A stretch of 9,138 nt of DNA from Deltaproteobacteria bacterium (lineage in GTDB: Bacteria; Desulfobacterota; Binatia; UBA9968; CAXXLF01): contig JACZXR010000062.1 of NCBI GenBank assembly GCA_022571535.1, positions 1 through 9,138 of the forward strand, written 5' to 3'. Shown in pieces: positions 1-5,235 of the stretch. The translations under genes and the position numbers were made by a program. The notes under the pieces were generated by a model, which searched no databases, was not told where the DNA came from, and saw only the letters and a list, made by a program, of their open reading frames with translations. How positions within the stretch are numbered: position 1 is the stretch's first letter; each line of letters begins with the position of its first letter.

Positions 1-2
1 TT

Positions 3-44
3 GGAAACTTAACCGGTTTTGTGCCCGCGGCAAGCCGCGGGATT
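3..44 (+). repeat. REP-like hairpin repeat, copy A
   Basis: Positions 24–31 (CCCGCGGC) and 34–41 (GCCGCGGG) form a perfect 8-bp inverted repeat around AA. The surrounding 42 bases align without gaps to the minus strand of 2365–2324, with 32 identities, including an 11-base identical run before the stem. The two stems differ at two base pairs, and both pairs change on both sides, so the fold is kept. No T-tract follows the stem, which argues against a rho-independent terminator. It sits at the very start of the Avd-like remnant. Confidence 0.6.
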
Positions 45-363
45 GCCCAATATTTTATTATAAAGAGATTCAAGGCGCTTGCATGGAGGCACAATCACAC
101 AAGAAAGCTTCCCAAGGACCAGAGGATCGTCACGGCAAAACGGGTTGAGGAAGCAGTCCTCGGGTTCCATGATAGCTTATCCGGGCTTCTAAGACTCGTG
201 AAAAAGTTGCACTGCTCATGGACGTGGACCATCGCCTTGAACATCTAATAGCCTACAATAGGCTTGCAGTGCAGCTTAAAATACTGAGCTTCAGGCATAC
301 GAGAATTTGGCAAGTGAACTGCGCGAACTGGGCAGGCTGCTCGGTGGCCGGCGGCATAGCTGA
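21..363 (+). pseudogene. Avd-like four-helix-bundle protein, frameshifted remnant
   Basis: Three successive reading frames join into one protein resembling the bAvd-like family. This family includes the Avd accessory protein of diversity-generating retroelements and many stand-alone homologues. Frame 1 (from GTG at 21) carries a stretch ending in KLPKDQR followed by AKRVEEAVLGFHDS, which matches the family's FPRxQRF…RIEE region. Near 176 the frame moves by one base, and REKVALLMDVDHRLEHL then LAVQLKILS follow. Near 289 it moves again, giving AYENLASELRELGRLLGG and a stop at 361–363. The ending corresponds to the family's closing EIGRxLGG motif. Joined, the product would be about 110 residues, close to full length. 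No intact frame covers it, so it is probably dead, unless both shifts are sequencing errors. The true start is unclear because the only start codon (GTG 21) overlaps a hairpin repeat. No reverse transcriptase or template repeat is visible, so an active retroelement is not supported. The family call rests on motif recall, not a search. Confidence 0.6.
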
Positions 364-396
364 GTCGGTGGACTAAACGTTAAAGGAACACAGGTC

Positions 397-1272
397 GTGG
401 CACAGACTCCAACAAAGCAGTTTATGCAGTTCTGGAAGGTCGCCAACGTGATGGTCGGTGTTGCCGTTCTTCTCTTCACCTTCTCCGTGTTTCCCGCCCG
501 CACAAAAGCTGATTTCGAAGAAGGTAGGCAGGCTTATAACAAAGGAGACTACGTAATAGCAGCGGAAGAGTTTCGTAATTTGGCAGATCCCGGGATAGTC
601 AGAGAATCTGATAACTCTAAATCCGTAATAGAAGGAATCTGGGATGGTTTCATAGGGTTTCTCCCCTGGGCATGGGAGAAAATAAGTGGCAGCGCAAGAC
701 CCAGAAATGGACATGCCCCAGCGCAGTTATATCTTGGTATGATGTATGCGTTAGGACGAGGCGTTCCGCAGGACTATTCAGAAGCATTCAAGTGGTTTTC
801 CCTGGCTGCGGAACAGGGAGATGCTGCGGCGCAAAACAGTCTTGCAAGTATGTATATCGACGGAAAGGCTGTTCCGCAGGACTATGCAGAAGCGCTCAAG
901 TGGGTTCGCATGGCTGCGGAACAGGGAGATGCTGATGCACAGAACAACCTTGCGCGGATGTATGCGCTAGGACGAAATGTTCCGCAGGACTATGCAGAAG
1001 CGCTCAAGTGGGTTCGCATGGCTGCGGAACAGGGACATGCTGCAGCGCAAAACAGTCTAGGTATGATGTATTTCAATGGACAGGGAGTCGCAAAGGACTA
1101 TGTCCAAGCACATATGTGGTACAACCTCGCAGCAGCACAAGGACATGATGCAGCAAAAAATAGCCGAGGTATCGCTGAAAAACTGATGTCCCGTAATCAA
1201 ATTGAAGGAGCACAGCGACTGGCGACTGAATGGATGGAGAAACAATTTAAGAAATCAACTGGAGAGAGATGA
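397..1272 (+). CDS. Sel1-repeat protein with N-terminal signal/anchor
   Basis: This 291-residue protein contains four complete tandem 36-residue Sel1-like repeats at about 107–142, 143–178, 179–214 and 215–250. Each has the AxAQxxLGxMY…G.GVPQDYxEAxKWxxxAAEQG pattern. Sel1 repeats fold into alpha-helical solenoids that mediate protein–protein contacts, often at the envelope; no enzymatic role is implied. Residues about 12–37 are hydrophobic and end in ARTKA, consistent with a signal peptide or anchor and an exported product. Residues 40–64 (FEEGRQAYNKGDYVIAAEEF…) are the first half of a further Sel1 unit, separated from its second half by about 40 residues that include the aromatic segment WDGFIGFLPWAW. 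The start is GTG at 397, with AAAGGA at 382–387 nine bases upstream. The ATG at 424 lacks a Shine–Dalgarno sequence and would cut into the hydrophobic segment. The gene lies 33 bp after the Avd remnant. A short possible stem (1369–1372 with 1384–1387) and five Ts at 1390–1394 lie downstream. The binding partner is unknown. Confidence 0.85.
   Translation: MAQTPTKQFMQFWKVANVMVGVAVLLFTFSVFPARTKADFEEGRQAYNKGDYVIAAEEFRNLADPGIVRESDNSKSVIEGIWDGFIGFLPWAWEKISGSARPRNGHAPAQLYLGMMYALGRGVPQDYSEAFKWFSLAAEQGDAAAQNSLASMYIDGKAVPQDYAEALKWVRMAAEQGDADAQNNLARMYALGRNVPQDYAEALKWVRMAAEQGHAAAQNSLGMMYFNGQGVAKDYVQAHMWYNLAAAQGHDAAKNSRGIAEKLMSRNQIEGAQRLATEWMEKQFKKSTGER
871..1035 (+). repeat. Internal 108-bp tandem repeat within the Sel1 gene
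   Basis: The 57 bases at 871–927 recur identically at 979–1035, exactly 108 bp (36 codons) later. They encode VPQDYAEALKWVRMAAEQG in both Sel1 repeats. Perfect identity, including silent positions, points to recent duplication or gene conversion between adjacent repeat units. The unit at 763–819 is related but diverged. Confidence 0.9.
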
Positions 1273-1451
1273 CAGAGAGGGCAGTGCAAATGAAGTAACC
1301 ACTGATCAGTGCAATGACGTGGCGGTGGCGCAGGAAGGCAGGCTGAAGGCCAGAGTTCTGGAAGTATACGGCAGTCCAATCGAGCCGCCTTTTTCGTTTC
1401 AGGCAACACTAGGACTCTGTTAAAGCGTCGATCAATTGAGTCTTGGGGTGA
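1273..1451. other. Intergenic stretch, no supported gene
   Basis: No reading frame here is convincing. A 73-codon frame that overlaps the end of the Sel1 gene runs to 1423 but resembles no family I recognise. The only structure seen is a weak stem at 1369–1387 followed by TTTTT at 1390–1394, which could end Sel1 transcription. The stem is only 4 bp, so this is doubtful. Confidence 0.4.
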
Positions 1452-1729
1452 TTGAAAACCCTTTCCCATATGATATCGGTACCCTCGAAAGAGCCTCTCC
1501 AGGCTTTGAGCTATCCGGAACCGCTGCGATTGAACATTATCGTTCCCATAGGCTACAGGGCCTATGAGCCCGGCCCCCCCACCGCTTTCCGCTCGAGGAA
1601 CTGATCCATTTTGACCGGTATGACATGCGTAAGTTTTTACAACATGAGTATTTCCTGAAATACTTAGACCGGATCCATGGCTTGGGCAGGCCAGCCTATA
1701 GAGTGGCCATCGGGGAGGATAAGGGATAG
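1452..1729 (+). pseudogene. Degraded C-terminal remnant, nitroreductase-like
   Basis: Two plus-strand frames join at the run of seven Cs at 1574–1580. The first reads QALSYPEPLRLN then IIVPIGYRAYEPGPP. After a one-base shift the second reads HRFPLEELIHFDRYDMRKF and continues to GRPAYRVAIGEDKG, stopping at 1727–1729. The order (IPxxLRLxxxxPIGY, then PPxRxPLEELxHFDRY) is that of the C-terminal end of nitroreductase-family flavoproteins, whose cores bind FMN and reduce substrates with NAD(P)H. The N-terminal FMN-binding part is absent from the window, and no start codon with a ribosome binding site is seen, so this is a fragment. It converges on the cytochrome gene. The coding character looks real to me. 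The exact family is a motif-based judgement. Confidence 0.45.
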
Positions 1730-1755
1730 AGGCCTTAAAGTTATGAACCATGAGA

Positions 1756-2169
1756 TCACGGATGTAACGTCGGGGAAATGCCCTCCTCCGTGGGAGCGCC
1801 TACTAAAATCCAGCGGCGAATGATCTCTTTCTCGTTGGCCGGAAGGGGGTCCTCCCCCTCTTCCTCATTCGGCATAATTTCATCATCCACTGCCTGGAAT
1901 AGCTTAGACTCATTGGGATCACCGCGAACAATCATCTCCCGATTAGAGCTAAGCTTTTCCAAATCAAGCACGTAGTCAAAATCCCCATTTGGCTTCGTCC
2001 ACGTGCGAACACCTTCTGGTCCGTGACACTTTGCGCACTTATTCATAAAGATTCTTTTCACCTGTTTTGCGATTTCCACCTTCTCTGCCCGAGTGGGCCT
2101 AGCTGGGTCACCATCTGCAATAGAATAGATTCCAAAAATCAGCAGGAATACGCCAAGAAACCTTGTCAT
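1756..2169 (-). CDS. Secreted small c-type cytochrome, planctomycete-type domain
   Basis: The encoded protein of about 137 residues starts with a hydrophobic signal peptide (MTRFLGVFLLIFGIYSIADG), so the mature part should be periplasmic. A single heme-binding CAKCHG motif (Cys45, Cys48, His49 counted from the ATG) follows. The spacing, the IVRGDPNESKLFQAV segment, the later IMP (candidate distal Met ligand) and the closing EIIRRWILVGAP match the planctomycete-type cytochrome c domain (PSCyt1, PF07635). That domain is usually fused to larger DUF1549/DUF1553-type or PQQ-type proteins, but here it stands alone. An electron-transfer role is likely, with unknown partners. I chose ATG 2169 over the adjacent in-frame GTG 2172 because AGGAAGGG lies six bases before the ATG. 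A sigma-70-like promoter lies upstream at 2246–2274. No cytochrome maturation genes are in the window. Confidence 0.8.
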   Translation of the reverse strand: MTRFLGVFLLIFGIYSIADGDPARPTRAEKVEIAKQVKRIFMNKCAKCHGPEGVRTWTKPNGDFDYVLDLEKLSSNREMIVRGDPNESKLFQAVDDEIMPNEEEGEDPLPANEKEIIRRWILVGAPTEEGISPTLHP

Positions 2170-2245
2170 CACCTTCCCTTCCTCTTTGCCCTTTTTTCCG
2201 CCACCCGGTAGGCTGAGCTGTCATCGCCGCGCGGCAGAGCCTACT

Positions 2246-2274
2246 CTTATGCCCGGCCTTGTGCTGCTTGTCAA
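2246..2274 (-). promoter_or_regulatory. Sigma-70-type promoter for the cytochrome gene
   Basis: Reading the minus strand, TTGACA (2274–2269) is a perfect -35 box. A 17-base spacer follows, then CATAAG (2251–2246), a four-of-six match to TATAAT. Transcription would start near 2239, about 70 bases before the cytochrome ATG. A 7-bp inverted repeat (GTAGGCT at 2208–2214, AGCCTAC at 2238–2244) brackets the predicted start, with the palindrome GCCGCGCGGC (2226–2235) inside. It could act as an operator or leader structure. Confidence 0.5.
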
Positions 2275-2323
2275 CGCCGTCAAGAAGTGACCTCAGGATG
2301 CAGGACGCAATTGATTCGATGTA

Positions 2324-2365
2324 AACCCCGCCTCTTGAGGCGGGCACAAAGCCGATGGGGTTTCC
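2324..2365 (-). repeat. REP-like hairpin repeat, copy B
   Basis: Stem CCCGCCTC (2327–2334) and GAGGCGGG (2337–2344) surround TT. The minus strand aligns without gaps to copy A at 3–44, sharing TTTGTGCCCGC and the CAAG centre, with two compensated base-pair changes in the stem. An outer perfect 7-bp inverted repeat (AAACCCC 2323–2329, GGGGTTT 2357–2363) encloses the hairpin in this copy. Confidence 0.6.
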
Positions 2366-2456
2366 CCCCGTGGAGTCGCGGTCCATTACTCCACAGGGGG
2401 GAGAAGCGGCAGCTCTCCCCTTTGGTCGAACAAGGGGATTCAAACCCCCTGTTCGA
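2364..2456. other. Cluster of three strong hairpins, two mutually exclusive
   Basis: Hairpin 1 pairs 2364–2376 with 2388–2401 (13 bp, one bulged A, 11-base loop). Hairpin 2 pairs GGGGAG (2398–2403) plus AGC with GCT plus CTCCCC (2412–2420), with a GGCA loop and one bulge. The G-runs of hairpins 1 and 2 overlap at 2398–2401, so both cannot form fully at once. Hairpin 3 pairs TCGAACA (2426–2432) with TGTTCGA (2450–2456) and GGGG (2434–2437) with CCCC (2445–2448), with one mismatch and a 7-base loop. None is followed by a T-tract on the plus strand. No protein-coding frame in the region is convincing. It may be a structured RNA, a repeat composite, or the remnant of a mobile element. Transcription and strand are unknown. 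Confidence 0.5.
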
Positions 2457-2911
2457 TATAACTTGATTAGCCCTTACAATTGCATCCTGGCGGCTTTACG
2501 CCGAGGAAAGCCAAGCCCAGAGCAGCTCCCGGCCCAAAAAGAATTGACAAATTTCGCCTCTGTCGCCCGGGGGAAATAAAGAGAGGGGCTTAGTAGTGGT
2601 TGGTTAAAGGTCGCCTATCACTTGCTACCATTTCCGCTGTCATAATGAGCTGGGAGGGCATGAACCAGGGAGAAAGAGGAGAGACAAGTTTCTAGAAAAA
2701 TAGAGCTCTTCTCTCTTCTGCTCCATGTGAATCAGCACTCAAGAAGAATCCGCATTTGCTCTCTACTGTCCGAATTCTTTAACCGGGGAGGAATGGATCA
2801 GGAACTGGGTGCTTCGAGGCGATATTTTAAGGACGCCTCAAGCGATTCGTTGGCGTTGCTCGAGTCCATTGCCGCTGTACACAATGGTGCGGTTTCAGAA
2901 GATAGTCGGTG
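2457..2911. other. Non-coding stretch downstream of pilT
   Basis: I see no convincing gene. At 2486–2512 two alternative small stems compete: GGCG (2489–2492) with CGCC (2499–2502), or GGCTTT (2492–2497) with AAAGCC (2507–2512). A frame at 2727–2914 contains GGGGAGG one base before an ATG at 2793, too close to be a working ribosome binding site, and its translation resembles no known family. On the minus strand the region would be the pilT 3' untranslated region. The best terminator candidate there is a weak stem followed by ATTTTT near 2693–2703. Confidence 0.4.
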
Positions 2912-3988
2912 CTAACGGGGCCTTGGTCTAGGAGCCGTCTTCACAGACGTGGGACCAAATAGATTGGGGTTCATGCTCCTGGACAGAGCCTCTTCCCTGC
3001 TTACAATTCCACGCGTGACCAATTCCACCAGTGCCATGTCCATGGTCTGCATGCCGTCCTTCTGGCTCACCTGCATGGTGCCCGGTAACTGATGGATCTT
3101 TTCCTCACGGATGAGGTTTCGAACCGCTACGGTTCCGGTCATAATTTCCACGGCCGCCACCCTACCCCCTGCCTTTTTCTTGAGCAGGGTCTGGGTGATG
3201 ACCGCCTCGATGGACTCGGCAAATTGTGTGCGAATCTGAGCCTGCTGAGCCGGAGGAAAAACGTCAATGATCCTGTTCACCGTGTCGGGTGCACTGGAGG
3301 TATGGATGGTCGCGAAGACCAGATGCCCGGTCTCGGCTGCAGTCAGCGTCAGCTGAATCGTCTCCAGGTCACGCATCTCCCCGACCAGTATAACATCAGG
3401 ATCCTCTCGTAGGGCTGACCTCAGGGCATTGGCAAAAGAGTGGGTATGGGCCCCAAGTTCTCTCTGGTTAATCAGACACTTTTTCGATTTGTGGACAAAC
3501 TCAATAGGGTCCTCAATAGTGAGGATATGGCCTTCAAAGTCGTCATTGATAAAATCGATCATTGCAGCCAGAGTAGTGGATTTTCCCGAACCTGTCGGAC
3601 CGGTGATCAGGACCAACCCTTTCTCTCTCTGACAGAACTCCTTCATAATCCGCGGCATTCCCAACTCATCCAGGCTTAGGATCTTTTCGGGAATGGTGCG
3701 GAAGACCGCAGCCTCCCCATGCTGTTGCATAAACACGTTGACCCGGAAGCGGGCCACGTCTCCCAGGGAAAAGGAAAAATCCACATCACGGGTCTTCTCA
3801 AAGGCCTTACGATGCGCATCATTCATGATGTCAAAAAGCATAGTGTGAACCTGCTCCTGAGTCAGCGAATGATGGTCCAGCTTTTTCAAATCACCATTGA
3901 TGCGCACCCTGGGAGGTTCGCCAGAGCTCAAGTGGCAATCCGACGCACCCTGTTCCACAGCAAAGGCCAGTAGTTTAGTAATATCCAT
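2912..3988 (-). CDS. pilT: Type IV pilus retraction ATPase PilT
   Basis: The 358-residue protein is a hexameric secretion-family AAA ATPase that powers retraction of type IV pili from the cytoplasmic face of the inner membrane. This supports twitching motility, adhesion and DNA uptake. It opens with the PilT-typical MDITKLLAFAVEQGASDCHL. Key motifs are Walker A GPTGSGKST (130–138), the Asp box ILTIEDPIEFVH (about 155–166, Glu159), Walker B DPDVILVGEMRD (196–207, Glu204), the His box TGHLVFATIHT (220–230), and the C-terminal AVRNLIRE motif (278–285) that marks PilT rather than PilB. The frame is open 25 codons further upstream, but I start at ATG 3988. GGAGGG (4001–3996) lies seven bases before it, family members start here, and a sigma-54 promoter occupies the upstream codons. 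No other pilus gene is in the window, so this is a solitary copy, divergent from the dehydrogenase. The last roughly 15 residues (TAPRPRPR end) are a lineage-specific basic tail. Confidence 0.95.
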   Translation of the reverse strand: MDITKLLAFAVEQGASDCHLSSGEPPRVRINGDLKKLDHHSLTQEQVHTMLFDIMNDAHRKAFEKTRDVDFSFSLGDVARFRVNVFMQQHGEAAVFRTIPEKILSLDELGMPRIMKEFCQREKGLVLITGPTGSGKSTTLAAMIDFINDDFEGHILTIEDPIEFVHKSKKCLINQRELGAHTHSFANALRSALREDPDVILVGEMRDLETIQLTLTAAETGHLVFATIHTSSAPDTVNRIIDVFPPAQQAQIRTQFAESIEAVITQTLLKKKAGGRVAAVEIMTGTVAVRNLIREEKIHQLPGTMQVSQKDGMQTMDMALVELVTRGIVSREEALSRSMNPNLFGPTSVKTAPRPRPR

Positions 3989-4030
3989 AAGAACACCCTC
4001 CCCCCGTCGCAGTAGCTGATAGTCTTCGGG

Positions 4031-4048
4031 CAGCAAATACGGTGCCAA
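4031..4048 (-). promoter_or_regulatory. Sigma-54 (-24/-12) promoter of pilT
   Basis: The minus strand reads TTGGCACC-GTATTTGCTG, a near-perfect match to TTGGCACG-N4-TTGCT. The invariant GG (4046–4045) and GC (4034–4033) are separated by exactly 10 bases. Transcription would begin near 4021, leaving a leader of about 32 bases that includes the GGAGGG ribosome binding site. The element lies inside the longer open frame, which supports the shorter pilT start. Expression would need RpoN and an enhancer-binding activator. Confidence 0.75.
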
Positions 4049-4099
4049 CATGCCAAATCCCACATTCAGACATTAAAGTACCTATTTTCCAGGCAAATA

Positions 4100-4116
4100 G
4101 TGTCGAAATTTGACAC
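4100..4116. promoter_or_regulatory. Palindromic candidate activator/operator site
   Basis: GTGTC-N7-GACAC forms an interrupted palindrome with an AAATTT core. It lies about 80–95 bases upstream of the predicted sigma-54 start of pilT, the usual position of an enhancer-binding-protein site. It also overlaps TTGACA (4110–4115), but no acceptable -10 box follows at 16–18 bases. It sits between two divergent genes, so it could instead control the dehydrogenase at 4185. Confidence 0.4.
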
Positions 4117-4184
4117 CGGTTACTATTATATCTTGCCTTTTTTACTAAAAGCGGCTACGAATGCCTCAATCCAAGGTAGGTAAA

Positions 4185-4961
4185 ATGGGCTTGTCAGGAA
4201 AAGTTGCTCTAATCACCGGGGGGGGAACCGGCATTGGCAAGGCCATCGCTGAGGCCCTGGCTAAAGACAGAGCCCGTGTAGCCATAGTCTCCCGTAACCC
4301 CTCTCATCTCGAGACTGCCAAGGCCGCATTACAAGGCCTGTGCCATTCTGTCCTGACCATCCAGATGGACGTCAGGAAAAAAGCGGAAGTTCAAAGTGCC
4401 GTTGGCAAAGTCCTTGATACCTGGGGATCCATCGACATCCTCGTCAACAATGCCGGCCTATCCGGCCTCAATCCGATCAACGAGCAGGATGACAATCAAT
4501 GGTATGATATCCTGGAAACCAACCTTAGCGGGCTTTATCTCATCACCAAAGAAGTCTTGAGGGTCATGAGAGACAACCACAACGGCCGAGTCATCAACAT
4601 CTCTTCAGTATTAGGAAAATTCGGCGTGGCAGGATATACCGCTTACTGCGCCAGCAAACATGGGGTGATCGGTTTCACCAAGGCCCTTGCCCTGGAGGTC
4701 GCAAGCCGCGGCATCACCGTGAACACGATCTGCCCTGGTTGGGTCGACACGGAGATGGCCCGTTCAGGCATGGACCAAATTGCTGCCACCCAGGGTATAA
4801 GCGTAGAGGAATTTAAAGAACATGCATTAGAAGCAGTCCCTATAAAGAGATTCCTTGAGCCAGAAGAGGTGGCTCAGCTTGTTCTCTTCCTCGCCTCCGA
4901 TAAGACCGGTGGCATCACCGGCCAGGCGATCAACATCTGCGGCGGACAAACGATGGTGTAA
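4185..4961 (+). CDS. Short-chain dehydrogenase/reductase (FabG/ActIII-like)
   Basis: This 258-residue classical SDR is an NAD(P)-dependent oxidoreductase that interconverts a hydroxyl and a keto group on a soluble substrate. The Rossmann cofactor motif TGGGTGIG is at 11–18, NNAG at 88–91, the structural Asn at 113, and the catalytic Ser141, Tyr154 and Lys158 (SxxxxxxxxxxxxYCASK) are all present. The CPG motif is at 173–175. Arg37 at the end of the second beta strand (VSRN) suggests NADPH preference. The long substrate-loop insert after WVDTEM and the ending INICGG resemble polyketide-type ketoreductases and 3-hydroxyacyl dehydrogenases more than housekeeping FabG, but the substrate cannot be read from sequence. 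I start at ATG 4185, preceded by AAGGTAGG. An in-frame ATG at 4161 has no ribosome binding site. The gene is divergent from pilT, and no acyl-carrier or CoA-pathway gene is nearby. Confidence 0.88.
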   Translation: MGLSGKVALITGGGTGIGKAIAEALAKDRARVAIVSRNPSHLETAKAALQGLCHSVLTIQMDVRKKAEVQSAVGKVLDTWGSIDILVNNAGLSGLNPINEQDDNQWYDILETNLSGLYLITKEVLRVMRDNHNGRVINISSVLGKFGVAGYTAYCASKHGVIGFTKALALEVASRGITVNTICPGWVDTEMARSGMDQIAATQGISVEEFKEHALEAVPIKRFLEPEEVAQLVLFLASDKTGGITGQAINICGGQTMV

Positions 4962-4970
4962 AGGCATAGA

Positions 4971-5132
4971 GTGGCGCGACCTCAAGACTGTAGCAAGGAG
5001 TTAAGGGGTGACATCATTCGCATGCTTGTCGAAGGGGCTCCGGTCATCCGAGAGGGTCGCCTTCCTGCATCGATATCCTTATTATCAGAAGACCACATCG
5101 CCGCGAAGGTTCAGGAGCTGTTGCAGGATTAA
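4971..5132 (+). CDS. Possible small ORF, 53 residues, unknown
   Basis: A GTG-started frame begins nine bases after the dehydrogenase stop, with AAAGG about seven bases upstream, so it could be translated by coupling. The product would contain RGDIIRMLVEGAPVIREGR and end SEDHIAAKVQELLQD, with amphipathic helical character and no membrane segment. I recognise no family. An overlapping frame at 5008–5205 is equally open but reads as arginine/serine-rich shadow sequence. The frame may be spurious or a remnant. Confidence 0.25.
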   Translation: MARPQDCSKELRGDIIRMLVEGAPVIREGRLPASISLLSEDHIAAKVQELLQD

Positions 5133-5170
5133 TCTGCCTGCCTCCGGCAAGACCTTTATCCCTTGGGTGA

Positions 5171-5212
5171 GCAAAGCCATAGGGGCTGTTGGCTTGCCTC
5201 TTTAAATTTTTT
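5171..5212 (+). terminator. Possible rho-independent terminator
   Basis: GCAAAGCC (5171–5178) can pair with GGCTTGC (5191–5197) with one bulged base. The T-rich stretch TTTAAATTTTTT (5201–5212) follows. It would end the dehydrogenase transcript before the transporter gene. The 12-base loop and the A interruption make it imperfect. Confidence 0.35.
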
Positions 5213-5235
5213 AAGGTGGTCAACACACAACGTAG

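Noticed and set aside
24..41. Rho-independent terminator at the left end
   Set aside because: The stem is strong, but no T-tract follows on either strand. The second diverged copy makes a repeat the better explanation.
871..1035. CRISPR-like or direct-repeat array
   Set aside because: The 108-bp period is a multiple of three and encodes 36-residue Sel1 units, so it is protein repeat structure.
1197..1751. 184-codon frame on the minus strand
   Set aside because: It overlaps the Sel1 gene end and the nitroreductase-like remnant, is rich in Pro, Arg, Cys and His as shadow frames are, and matches no family.
2398..2456. A complete tRNA gene suggested by a T-arm-like hairpin
   Set aside because: There are no D or anticodon arms, and the T-loop lacks the conserved C. 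Only an acceptor/T-arm-like hairpin remains.
2544..2549. TTGACA as a plus-strand -35 box
   Set aside because: No -10-like hexamer occurs at 16–18 bases (the position holds CCGGGG), and no gene follows on that strand for 1.6 kb.
2727..2915. 62-codon plus-strand frame, with an inner ATG at 2793
   Set aside because: GGGGAGG is only one base from the inner ATG, no upstream site supports the outer start, and the product resembles nothing known.
2912..4063. Longer pilT start adding 25 residues
   Set aside because: The added part does not match the PilT N-terminus and overlaps the sigma-54 promoter. ATG 3988 has a strong GGAGGG at the right distance.
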